Source: Niallia taxi
Lineage (GTDB): Bacteria > Bacillota > Bacilli > Bacillales > Cytobacillaceae
Assembly: GCF_032818155.1 (NCBI RefSeq)
Contig: NZ_CP102589.1
Span: 1,970,001-2,034,000 of the forward strand
Direction of reading: 5' to 3'
DNA: 64,000 nt
In this document: one piece after another, positions 44,855 through 52,957 of the stretch
Layout: every line of letters begins with the position of its first letter
Numbering within the stretch: position 1 is the stretch's first letter
The notes under the pieces: generated by a model
Databases searched by the model: none
The model's input: the letters and a program-made list of their open reading frames with translations, nothing else
Told to the model about the DNA's origin: nothing
Translations under genes and position numbers: made by a program

Positions 44855-45796
44855 ATGAAACCAATCGTCCCTTTTGAACCAGTAGTAACAGAGTCCGTAC
44901 CCATTGGCGACAACTGGGTAGCACAAGTAAAGTGGGATGGGACAAGAATTCTTACATACCACGATGACGACAATACCAAGCTCTATAATCGTAAATTGAA
45001 CGAACGGACGAAGCAATACCCTGAGTTGCTTCATACCTCCACCTATTTAGAGGCAGACTCTTTCATATTAGACGGTGAAATAATTGCCTTAAAGGATGGG
45101 AAGCCATCCTTCTATGAAGTGATGAAAAGAGATCGCCTGAAAAATATCGATCGCAATGGCGGGATGATGGATCGGGTACCTATAACCTATATGGTATTTG
45201 ACATTCTTTATTTAAACGGTAATTGGGTGACAGACAAGCCTTTAGCAGAAAGAATGGAGCTTTTAAAAGCTTTGGTGAAACCAAATGAGCATGTACAGCT
45301 TGTTGAAAGCTTCCGTGACAAAGAAGGGCTGCTGCAGGCTTGCCTCAGCAATGACTTAGAAGGAGTAGTTTTTAAGGATTTGACAAGTACCTATACAATT
45401 GGTGCCAAGGATAAACGCTGGTTAAAAAGGAAAAAACAGCATGACTTGATTGCCGTCATTGGTGGTGTCACATATAAAAACGGTGTCGCAAATTCCCTTC
45501 ATCTAGGCTTATATGATCAAGAAACTAATTTGATTTACATCGGAAGCGTTGGCAACGGTAAATTGACTAACAAGGATTGGGTGGAGCTAACAAAAATTCT
45601 TGTTACATTGCAAATGGAAAACTGTCCTTTTATAAATATTAGTGATGGGAAATCTGCCATGGTTTGGTTAAAGCCTATTCTAACTGTAAAGGTCAGCTTT
45701 CTTGAATGGATTGAGGACCAGACATTAAGGCATCCGATCATAGAAGCTTTCGTGACTACAGACCCGCTTGAATGCAGACTGGAAAAGGAAGAGTAA
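44855..45796 (+). CDS. ATP-dependent DNA ligase (LigD-type, stand-alone ligase domain)
   Basis: The 313-residue protein has the adenylated Lys26 in KWDGTR, RKLNERTKQYPEL, LDGEIIAL, VFDILYLNG, EGVVFKDL and KRKKQHDLIAVIGG (motif V region). An OB domain ends it. In B. subtilis this activity is the N-terminal half of the bifunctional LigD (YkoU). Here it is its own gene, separated by 3.4 kb from the polymerase gene and 4.8 kb from ku. GGGAAA precedes the ATG weakly. Confidence 0.9.
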   Translation: MKPIVPFEPVVTESVPIGDNWVAQVKWDGTRILTYHDDDNTKLYNRKLNERTKQYPELLHTSTYLEADSFILDGEIIALKDGKPSFYEVMKRDRLKNIDRNGGMMDRVPITYMVFDILYLNGNWVTDKPLAERMELLKALVKPNEHVQLVESFRDKEGLLQACLSNDLEGVVFKDLTSTYTIGAKDKRWLKRKKQHDLIAVIGGVTYKNGVANSLHLGLYDQETNLIYIGSVGNGKLTNKDWVELTKILVTLQMENCPFINISDGKSAMVWLKPILTVKVSFLEWIEDQTLRHPIIEAFVTTDPLECRLEKEE

Positions 45797-45802
45797 AGTT
45801 GT

Positions 45803-45842
45803 GGGCGTTGCATAATAATTTATTGCTTTGCAACGCTTTTAT
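45803..45842. terminator. Bidirectional terminator
   Basis: GCGTTGCA-loop-TGCAACGC then TTTTATC lies between the ligase and the convergent HD-GYP gene. Confidence 0.75.
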
Positions 45843-46423
45843 CGAGACAATTGAAGCTTTTCGACTAACATGCGTTGTTTTTTTGCTTCGATAAAGTGTA
45901 AAAACGAACAGACTAGCTCAGCATCAAAGATAGTAGTTTTTAATGCTTCTATTTCTAATTTAATTTGCTCTTCATTAATTGGGAATTGATAAGCTCTCCC
46001 GTAAAGCATTGCATCATAACTATCAATTAAACGAAGCATTCTTGAAAATAGAGGAATCTCTTGTCCTTTTAAGCCATAGTACCCACTCCCGTCGAGATTC
46101 TCATGATGATATAAAATGATATTCATAAACTCCTCTGAAAACACCTTTTTCTCCTGTAATATTTGTTTTCCATAAAATGCATGCATGTTAAGCTCATGCT
46201 TTTCTGAAATGGTAAGCCTACCTGTTTTGTTCAGCAAGCTACTGCTGATTTTAAGCTTTCCAATATCATGAACTGCTCCCATGTAATAGATTTCAGCAGA
46301 CGGCTTAATGTCGATAAAGGAGCTAAATTTATGCAGCTCGTCTGCGACTCGCAATGAATGGCCCAAGGTACTCCTGCAGTGTTTAAATAAACTGCATACT
46401 AGCTCCTGAATATGTTTGTTCAT
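45839..46423 (-). CDS. Small soluble HD-GYP domain protein
   Basis: The 194-residue protein is almost only a phosphohydrolase domain: HSLRVADEL, VHDIGKLKI (H52-D53), YHHENLDGSGYYGLKG (near residue 105) and LRLIDSYDAML. The GYP-like segment is DGSGYYG. There is no sensor domain and no membrane helix. GGGAGGAATG before the ATG. It sits inside the split NHEJ cluster, though a link to repair is not shown. Confidence 0.88.
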   Translation of the reverse strand: MNKHIQELVCSLFKHCRSTLGHSLRVADELHKFSSFIDIKPSAEIYYMGAVHDIGKLKISSSLLNKTGRLTISEKHELNMHAFYGKQILQEKKVFSEEFMNIILYHHENLDGSGYYGLKGQEIPLFSRMLRLIDSYDAMLYGRAYQFPINEEQIKLEIEALKTTIFDAELVCSFLHFIEAKKQRMLVEKLQLSR

Positions 46424-46869
46424 TTAACATTCCTCCCTTTAATTAGTATGAAAAATCTATCTGAATTTAGGGTACCACTTATTTACATATTTTGTTTCTC
46501 ATTTTCGAAACGGTCTGTTTAATTTTTGGTGAAATAATATTTAGCTTCCTATTTTAATATTTTTCGATTTTTAAATCCTATTCAATTGGAAGTTGAATCC
46601 ATTTTTAAGATTATAGTTACAACGGGAAAGTTGTTAATGCTTTATTTTGAAAAGCTCCGTTTCAATGTTGAGACGAATCAGTTAATTCCTTGTTGTAAAA
46701 TGTAAATTGTTATTATTTGCACTTAAATCCTTTGTTCCTATTTAGTGAAAAAATAATCCTTAAAAACCTAGCATGTTTTTTTGTTACAAATCCTCTGAGG
46801 ATAAATAGGAATGTCTTCACTAGCTTGCAAATACTAACACGGAAGAATTAAAAGAGGAGACAATAATCT
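46424..46869. other. AT-rich divergent intergenic region, no gene seen
   Basis: 446 bp between divergent genes. No ORF with a ribosome binding site, no strong sigma-A promoter and no known RNA motif is visible. GAGGAGA ends at 46860 and serves the response regulator. Confidence 0.4.
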
Positions 46870-47523
46870 ATGGCTAAAATTGCACTTTTAGATAAGGATC
46901 CACTTGCAAGGGAGAAAATGAGACAAAGCCTTAGGATGGAAGAATCCTATCGTATTGTTGCAGAGGGGCAAGATGGGAGATTTGCACTGCCAATCATGAG
47001 AGCCCATAATCCAGATATATATATCATGTGCAACAAAATGCCGAATGTTAATGGGGTGGAAGCTGCGAAAGAGCTTATTGAGGAATTTTCAGAAGCGAAA
47101 ATTATCATGGTATTTTCAAATGAACAAGATATAGAGTTAACGGCATCTTTATGTGCAGGAGTAATGGGGTTTGTTTCCATTGAAAGAATAGAGGATTGGT
47201 TGAAGGAAGCGGTGAGGAACCTCCTGTCTAACAGAAATTATATGGATCCGTACATTTCAACTGAAATTCTCAAAGAATATCGTAAGCTTTCAGATCGAAC
47301 AAAAAAACATAAATTTGGTCGTGCTAGTATTTTTACAACACGAGAGCAGGTAGTTCTCCAATCGCTTGTAAAAGGAAAGAGCAATTTTGAAATTGCAGAT
47401 GAGCTGCGTATCAGTGATAAAACAGTAAAAAACCATATTAGTAGTATTTTAAAAAAGTCAGATACAGAATGCAGAACAAGAGCTGTTGTTAAAGCGATTA
47501 AATACGGATGGGTAAAGTTTTGA
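46870..47523 (+). CDS. NarL/LuxR-type response regulator with degenerate receiver
   Basis: The 217-residue protein has a receiver domain (1-125) followed by a LuxR HTH (FTTREQVVLQSLVKGKSNFE, ISDKTVKNHISSILKK). The usual phospho-acceptor Asp is Cys54 in PDIYIMCNKMPNVNG, the acidic pair is altered to LDKDP, and the conserved Lys after the Gly-Phe turn is missing (GFVSIERI). It is therefore probably phosphorylation-independent. No partner kinase is adjacent. The next gene, another regulator, follows in the same direction. Confidence 0.88.
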   Translation: MAKIALLDKDPLAREKMRQSLRMEESYRIVAEGQDGRFALPIMRAHNPDIYIMCNKMPNVNGVEAAKELIEEFSEAKIIMVFSNEQDIELTASLCAGVMGFVSIERIEDWLKEAVRNLLSNRNYMDPYISTEILKEYRKLSDRTKKHKFGRASIFTTREQVVLQSLVKGKSNFEIADELRISDKTVKNHISSILKKSDTECRTRAVVKAIKYGWVKF

Positions 47524-47530
47524 ATTACTA

Positions 47531-47563
47531 ACCAGCAATTTTACCGAGAAAATATTGCTGGTG
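47531..47563 (+). terminator. Weak hairpin after the response regulator
   Basis: ACCAGCAAT / ATTGCTGGT stem without a proper T run. It may reduce rather than stop read-through into the next regulator gene. Confidence 0.3.
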
Positions 47564-47631
47564 GTACGTTTTGCATTATTTTCATCATATCAAAACAGTA
47601 AAAAGCAAATCTCGGCTAAAAGGTGATAAGG

Positions 47632-49131
47632 ATGAATCGATTTTATAAGCGGTATTCTGATATAATTTTTCAACTACTAAGTGAGGAAAAGTGGAATAGT
47701 TTAGCAGTGCTTTCAGATAAGACAGGATTTTCTAAAACAACCATTTGGAGAGATTTGGAATTTCTTGAAAGTGTTTTACCAGAAGATTGGGTCTTCGAGA
47801 AGAACGAAGCATATGGTGTCAGACTCATTAAGCCAGAAAATGGGACACTTGAAGGTCTTTTGGGTCAAATAAGAGAAAAGAACACGTATTTGCATACATT
47901 GAAAATCATCCTTTTAAATGATGGTGTTGATGTTTCTCAAATATGTCAAGAAGTGCATATAAGCAGATCAACAGCATACAGGCACTTGGAGAAATTGCAG
48001 GAGGTAGTTAAAGAGGCAGAGGTCACATTAACAGCAAGTCCATTTCGGCTTGAAGGTGATGAAAGGAAAATTAGACGCTTCATTATGCAGTATTTAGATT
48101 TTATGTCCTTTGAAACAAATCTTGTCAAAGAAGAGCTTGATGCTGGGAAATTCCAAGAGCATTTGGTTAAAATGTTTTCGCGGTTTTCTATGTCTTATCG
48201 AACAGGTGCGCTCTATCGCTTGACGATTATTTTGTTTATAGCGAACCATCGTGCATCAATGGGTCATTATATTTCTTATCCAGATTCTGTGTTAAAGACA
48301 CATGAAGGCAGCAAGTATTTTGAATTGACTAAAAGGCTTTTGCCTTTTATGGTCAAATGTCCGCGCAGAGAAATTCAACTGCAGGAAATTCTGTACATTG
48401 CGATTTTTATTATGAGTGAGGAAAGACCGTTAAATAGAACAAAGCACTTGCAGTATATTCATAAATCAATGAAAAGTGAAAGAGGCTATCCAATGTCTGT
48501 CTTTCTCAAAAAGCTAGATAAGTATATCGGTTTATCTATATCCCAAGATGATATATTTTTGTTCAACTTCTATCAGTCACTAAAACGAATTTCTGTTGAG
48601 ACGGAATTTGAAACAGAAACTGTGAAGAATTCAGCTTTGCAATATTTAGATTTTTTTGAGGGAAACCAGCTATATCAGGCAATTGCACAAATTGCAAAAG
48701 AGTGCTTTACACATTATTCCCTTTTGTTAAAAAAGCTTGATATACTCGAAATTTTCGCCATTACTCAGGCTGCTATAATCAGAAAATGGAATAACCACAA
48801 AATCCAGGTGGCTGTAATGTGCAGAACATACAGTGAGAAGGATTACATCCGTGAAATCTTGAACTATCATTTTTACAGCAAACTGGAAATAACCTGTCTC
48901 GATCCTTCAAGCGTTCATCTGCTGTATATGTATGAGGAGTTTGATTTGCTTATTTCTGCAGGAGAATTGAATCCTTCAGATGCACGTATCGAGCATATTC
49001 CGAAAATCATCATATCATCCTTTCCAACAAGTGCTGAGTTAAGAGAAATAAGTCATTTTATTGAGGATCATTTTTTTGGCGATTTAGGTGTTACAAAGGA
49101 AATGGTTTATCCCTTCAATGAACCAGTTTGA
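47632..49131 (+). CDS. Mga/AtxA-like transcriptional regulator
   Basis: The 499-residue protein has two N-terminal helix-turn-helix units (LAVLSDKTGFSKTTIWRDLE, then VSQICQEVHISRSTAYRHLE). A PRD-like helical middle and a C-terminal EIIB-like part (IQVAVMCRTYSEKDYIREIL) follow. This is the plan of Mga, AtxA and related PRD-containing regulators that respond to the sugar phosphotransferase system. Its target genes are unknown; no PTS operon is near. The ATG at 47632 follows AAAGGTGAT. Confidence 0.85.
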   Translation: MNRFYKRYSDIIFQLLSEEKWNSLAVLSDKTGFSKTTIWRDLEFLESVLPEDWVFEKNEAYGVRLIKPENGTLEGLLGQIREKNTYLHTLKIILLNDGVDVSQICQEVHISRSTAYRHLEKLQEVVKEAEVTLTASPFRLEGDERKIRRFIMQYLDFMSFETNLVKEELDAGKFQEHLVKMFSRFSMSYRTGALYRLTIILFIANHRASMGHYISYPDSVLKTHEGSKYFELTKRLLPFMVKCPRREIQLQEILYIAIFIMSEERPLNRTKHLQYIHKSMKSERGYPMSVFLKKLDKYIGLSISQDDIFLFNFYQSLKRISVETEFETETVKNSALQYLDFFEGNQLYQAIAQIAKECFTHYSLLLKKLDILEIFAITQAAIIRKWNNHKIQVAVMCRTYSEKDYIREILNYHFYSKLEITCLDPSSVHLLYMYEEFDLLISAGELNPSDARIEHIPKIIISSFPTSAELREISHFIEDHFFGDLGVTKEMVYPFNEPV

Positions 49132-49147
49132 TTTCCTTTTATGTTAG

Positions 49148-49187
49148 AAAAGAATCCCATCTAACTGGTGAAGGGATTCTTTTTTTA
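49148..49187. terminator. Bidirectional terminator
   Basis: AAAAGAATCCC-loop-GGGATTCTTTTTTT lies between the Mga-like gene and the convergent polymerase gene. Confidence 0.88.
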
Positions 49188-49188
49188 T

Positions 49189-50397
49189 TCATGTATGGTT
49201 TGACTGGATAAAATGAAGGACTTCTTTTAATGATTGCTTTTCCTTCGTTGCAAAATAAGATTGGAAGGGATCCTCCCTGTTTTTCAGTCGTTCTGACACA
49301 GACTCCATTGTAAAGGCTTTTGGCGATAAATTATTTGTGAGTTCATCCCAAAATATCGGGCAAGCGACATATCCACCTTCATTTCCTCTAACAGAATAGG
49401 GAGCAATGATCGTTTTTCCTTCGCTATGCTGGATATAATCGATGTAAAGCCGGTTATGGCGATTTTTTTTCAAGCGCTCAATTGTAAATAATTCTGGTTC
49501 GATTGTTATCATATAGTTTGCAATAAATTCAGTGAAAATTCTTGCTTCATCATACGTGTAAGTTTTTTCTGGAAGTGGAATATATACTTGAATGCCTTTA
49601 TTTCCAGATATTTTTATAAAAGAAATAAGCTTTAATCCATCGAGAACCTGCTTGAGTATTTGTGCAGCTTTAATTGCCATAAAGAAATGATCTCGTGATG
49701 GCGGGTCCAAATCAAACACAATTTCTGAAGGCATACTGTCAGACAGGACGGTTTCAAATGGTATGTGAAACTCGAATGCAAGCTGATTGCCCAGCCAAAG
49801 CAGTGTTTGTTTATTGTTGCAGATAATATAATTAATATCTTCCTTCCAGCTTGTTTCAACAAATGCTGGTGCATAATCAGGACACTGCTTTTGATAAAAA
49901 GATTCACCGAACAATCCATGCGGGAAACGGATAACTGTCAGTAGCCGATTTTGTAAAAAAGGCAGTATTTTCTCTTCTGCCAATGTTAGATAGTTGATGA
50001 AATCTATTTTGCGTACATTGTTATCAGGAAATAATGGTTTATCTGGATTGGTGATAGTCAGTTTATCAAGTCCGATGTTTTGCAGTAGCTGTTCATAAGT
50101 GCACTCCTGCCAGCTTTTTTGGAAAAGAAATTGTACAAATACAGGTTGAATAATTTTTTCGTCTTCAAACGAAGAGAATTCAAGCTCAACACATATACCT
50201 GGTTCAACCAAGATCACTTTACCCACTGTCCGTGCATTTTTTTGCACAATGCTTAGTAAGGCAGTACTTTCTTCTTTTGTCATGCCTTCACTAAACTGTC
50301 CAACATTTTTGATGATGCCATTATCCGCAACACCTACCGAAAACAGCTTATCCATAAGGTTATACTCTGTAATCGTAAAGGAAGCAGTATATTTCAT
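49189..50397 (-). CDS. NHEJ polymerase (LigD PolDom) with vestigial ligase OB domain
   Basis: Residues 105-402 are the archaeo-eukaryotic primase-type polymerase domain: LTITNPDKPLFPD, VIRFPHGLFGESFYQKQ, metal-binding FDLDPPS (D229, D231), ISGNKGIQVYIPLP and LYIDYIQHSEGKTIIAPYS (D320). It fills gaps at double-strand breaks. Residues 1-104 instead resemble the C-terminal OB half of a ligase (FSVGVADNGIIKNVGQFSEG ... EPGICVELEFSSF), but the adenylation motifs are absent. It is divergent from ku. Confidence 0.88.
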   Translation of the reverse strand: MKYTASFTITEYNLMDKLFSVGVADNGIIKNVGQFSEGMTKEESTALLSIVQKNARTVGKVILVEPGICVELEFSSFEDEKIIQPVFVQFLFQKSWQECTYEQLLQNIGLDKLTITNPDKPLFPDNNVRKIDFINYLTLAEEKILPFLQNRLLTVIRFPHGLFGESFYQKQCPDYAPAFVETSWKEDINYIICNNKQTLLWLGNQLAFEFHIPFETVLSDSMPSEIVFDLDPPSRDHFFMAIKAAQILKQVLDGLKLISFIKISGNKGIQVYIPLPEKTYTYDEARIFTEFIANYMITIEPELFTIERLKKNRHNRLYIDYIQHSEGKTIIAPYSVRGNEGGYVACPIFWDELTNNLSPKAFTMESVSERLKNREDPFQSYFATKEKQSLKEVLHFIQSNHT

Positions 50398-50561
50398 GGT
50401 AGTACTCCTAACAATGCTTATTTGCTTTTAGTGTTTCTCCTATGCAGTCGAATCATTCATTTCCAAGATTTCATTGCATGAAAGGCGGGCTTAAAAGCCA
50501 TTTTATTAATAAGTACCATCTTAAAAAAGTCAGTGAAAAAACATGATTGGAGAAATAAGAA

Positions 50562-51401
50562 ATGCACACAATGTGGAAAGGAAGCATTAGCTTCGGTTTA
50601 GTTAACATCCCAATTAAGCTGCATACAGCAACAGAAGATAAAGATATAAAGCTGCGCACACTTCATAAAGAATGTCATGCACCTATTAAATATGAAAAAA
50701 AATGCTCTGCATGTGAAAAAGAAGTTGCACCAGAAGATATAGTTAAGGCATATGAATATGCGAAAGGCAAATATGTTGTCCTTGACAAGGAAGATTTGGA
50801 AAAGCTGCAAAAAGAAAATGAAGATAAAGCAGTTGAAATAATTGATTTTGTTAAAATGGATGAAATTGACCCGATTTATTATGATAAGTGCTATTATATG
50901 TCTTCAGGTGATGGAGGCAATAAAGCATATGCTTTATTAAGAGAGGCATTAATTGAATCAGGAAAGGTCGGTATTGCCAAAATTATTATCCGTTCAAAAG
51001 AGCAATTAGCGGTAATTAGAGTATATGACAATACATTAGTTATGGAAACAATCCATTTTCCTGATGAAGTCCGCAAAGCAGAGGATGTACCAAATGTTCC
51101 GGCAGAAGCCACTATCGCCAAAAAGGAGCTAGAGACAGCAATTCTGCTGATTGATCAGTTAACAACAGCATTTGATCCAACGAAATATACGGATGAATAT
51201 CGAACAGCATTACTTGAATTAATTGAAGCAAAGAAAATGGGCAAGGATGTTGTAACAAGTCAAGAAAAGGTTCAGACAACAAACGTCATGGATTTAATGG
51301 CAGCATTACAGGCTTCTATCGACAATACGAAGCCGGAACAGGCAGCAGAAGAGAAACCAAAAAAAACAAAAACAAGAAAAAAAGTCGCAAAAGAAGCATA
51401 A
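50562..51401 (+). CDS. ku: DNA end-binding protein Ku
   Basis: The 279-residue protein starts MHTMWKGSISFGLVNIPIKL, the universal bacterial Ku opening. It contains CSACEKEVAPEDIVKAYEY, VEIIDFVKMDEIDPIYYDK and a Lys-rich C-terminal tail (KPKKTKTRKKVAKEA) that aids DNA threading. It recruits ligase and polymerase to broken ends, chiefly in spores in B. subtilis. GGAGAAA precedes the ATG. A sigma-G promoter would be expected but I cannot show one convincingly. Confidence 0.95.
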   Translation: MHTMWKGSISFGLVNIPIKLHTATEDKDIKLRTLHKECHAPIKYEKKCSACEKEVAPEDIVKAYEYAKGKYVVLDKEDLEKLQKENEDKAVEIIDFVKMDEIDPIYYDKCYYMSSGDGGNKAYALLREALIESGKVGIAKIIIRSKEQLAVIRVYDNTLVMETIHFPDEVRKAEDVPNVPAEATIAKKELETAILLIDQLTTAFDPTKYTDEYRTALLELIEAKKMGKDVVTSQEKVQTTNVMDLMAALQASIDNTKPEQAAEEKPKKTKTRKKVAKEA

Positions 51402-51405
51402 TACA

Positions 51406-51440
51406 GCAAAGGGGGAGATCCCCCTTTGCTTACTAGTTTT
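51406..51440 (+). terminator. Terminator after ku
   Basis: GCAAAGGGGGA-GA-TCCCCCTTTGC is a very stable stem. The tail TTACTAGTTTT is weak. Confidence 0.75.
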
Positions 51441-51521
51441 ATTAAAAAGGTCCTTTTGGAAAATTTGTCTCAAGTTGTCTATAATGGGGAGATAACCTAA
51501 ATAAAAGGGGGATATACTTTA

Positions 51522-52178
51522 TTGAATAAAAGTGAAAAAAAGCTGACGCTAAAATATGTCAGTACAATACTTACGATCGTTTTTTTATTTATAATCGTTT
51601 TTGTATTTGTCAGCTACCAAATTAGAAGTGCAGAGATAATCGCTTTTGATAAAAACATCATTGAGTTTGTCCAATCCTATCAAACTGATGCCACAACTAG
51701 ATGGACCTCAATCTTGACAGATTTTGGCTCTATTAAATTTATAGCAATTGCCATTGCTGTTGGAGCAGTGCTTCTTTGCTTGTACAAGAAATATTCTCTG
51801 GCTATTTTCCTTATTTGTGTTCCGGGGATTGGCGGATTATTAAATAAGTTCCTTAAGTGGATTTTTAAGCGAGAAAGACCGGATATACTCCCTTTAATTA
51901 CAGAGCATGGGTATAGCTTTCCTAGTGGTCATAGTATGGGATCGCTAATTTTTTATGGAAGTGCTGCATATGTACTTCTTCATATTTGGAAGACTAATGG
52001 AAAAAAAGTAGCAACAGTTCTGATTGCCTGCTTTTTTATATTAATGATTGGGACAAGCCGAATTTATTTAGGTGTACATTATCCAACAGATATTGTTGGC
52101 GGATATGCTGTGGGCTCTGCGTTTTTACTAGTGTGTATCTTAGTTTTCCGCTATTATGAAGAAAGAAAAAATAAATAG
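51522..52178 (+). CDS. PAP2-superfamily membrane phosphatase
   Basis: The 218-residue protein has five or six membrane helices. The three PAP2 signature blocks are KWIFKRERPD, SFPSGHSMGS and SRIYLGVHYPTDIVGG. It is probably a phosphatidylglycerol-phosphate or undecaprenyl-pyrophosphate phosphatase. TTG start after AAAGGGGGAT. It precedes glpP by 25 bp and may be co-transcribed with it. Confidence 0.92.
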   Translation: MNKSEKKLTLKYVSTILTIVFLFIIVFVFVSYQIRSAEIIAFDKNIIEFVQSYQTDATTRWTSILTDFGSIKFIAIAIAVGAVLLCLYKKYSLAIFLICVPGIGGLLNKFLKWIFKRERPDILPLITEHGYSFPSGHSMGSLIFYGSAAYVLLHIWKTNGKKVATVLIACFFILMIGTSRIYLGVHYPTDIVGGYAVGSAFLLVCILVFRYYEERKNK

Positions 52179-52203
52179 ATAATAAAACAGGGTAGAGGTA
52201 ACT

Positions 52204-52746
52204 ATGATGGAACAGAAAATAATACCTGCATCATCCAACTTAAAGGAATTTGAAGCTTTTTTGGAAAGCAGTTATGAAGTTGGCGTCTTTTTAGAAATAC
52301 ATATATCGCAGCTGAAGAACATCAGTAAGCTTGCCAAAAACGCCGGTAAAAAAATGATTTATCATGTCGATTTAATACAAGGGTTGAAAAGTGACGACTA
52401 TGCGACAGAATATGTCTGTCAGGAATTTAAGCCATATGGACTAATATCAACAAAATCATCTGTTATTTTAAAAGCGAAACAAAAGAATGTAATCGCCATT
52501 CAACGTGTCTTCCTTCTTGACAGCCATGCAATTGAAAAAAGTATTAAACTGGTACAGCGAACAAAACCTGATTATATTGAGCTCCTGCCAGGCACAATGC
52601 CTTGGATGATTGAAGAAATAAAGGAGCGGCTCGATGTACCGATATTGGCTGGTGGATTGATTCGTACTGAAGCAGATGTTGAAAATGCGATTAAGGCTGG
52701 AGCAGCGGGTATTACAACATCAAGAAAAGAATTATGGGACAAATAA
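52204..52746 (+). CDS. glpP: Glycerol-3-phosphate-responsive antiterminator GlpP
   Basis: The 180-residue TIM-barrel-like RNA-binding protein has KMIYHVDLIQGLKSDDYATE, GLISTKSSVILKAKQK, IELLPGTMPWMIEEI and ILAGGLIRTEADVENAIKAG. With glycerol-3-phosphate it prevents termination in glp leaders. Two such leader terminators follow in this window (52850 and 55415). A GAGGT site precedes the ATG. Confidence 0.94.
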   Translation: MMEQKIIPASSNLKEFEAFLESSYEVGVFLEIHISQLKNISKLAKNAGKKMIYHVDLIQGLKSDDYATEYVCQEFKPYGLISTKSSVILKAKQKNVIAIQRVFLLDSHAIEKSIKLVQRTKPDYIELLPGTMPWMIEEIKERLDVPILAGGLIRTEADVENAIKAGAAGITTSRKELWDK

Positions 52747-52788
52747 ACAAGTTTTCACTATTTTTCTAGAGAAAATCTTGTAAACGTG

Positions 52789-52817
52789 TTGACAGCGTTT
52801 ACATGGTAGGATATGAT
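52789..52817 (+). promoter_or_regulatory. glpFK promoter with overlapping CRE site
   Basis: TTGACA (52789-52794), 17 bp, TATGAT (52812-52817) is near-consensus sigma-A. TGACAGCGTTTACA (52790-52803) matches the catabolite-response element except at one base and covers the -35, so CcpA should repress this promoter on glucose. Confidence 0.8.
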
Positions 52818-52823
52818 GTATCT

Positions 52824-52912
52824 ACAAGTTAATAAAACGTGTTGGAGATAAGGAGATGCACACAGATTTTCACATTTATTGTGATATTTTTCTGTTGTGC
52901 CCTCCTTTTTTG
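52824..52912 (+). promoter_or_regulatory. GlpP-controlled leader terminator of glpFK
   Basis: AAGGAG (52850-52855) / CTCCTT (52902-52907) extended by GCACACAGA / TCTGTTGTGC, then T run. It is preceded by ACAAGTTAATAAAACGT and GGAGAT, shared with the glpD leader. Confidence 0.85.
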
Positions 52913-52957
52913 CTGTTTTATAAACTTATTGTTTTTTTTAGAGAAGGGGGAGTTTGA

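Noticed and set aside
50398..50561. Sigma-G promoters in the divergent polymerase/ku region
   Set aside because: GAATCA with CATTGCA at about the right distance was seen, but the -10 is too far from consensus to list.
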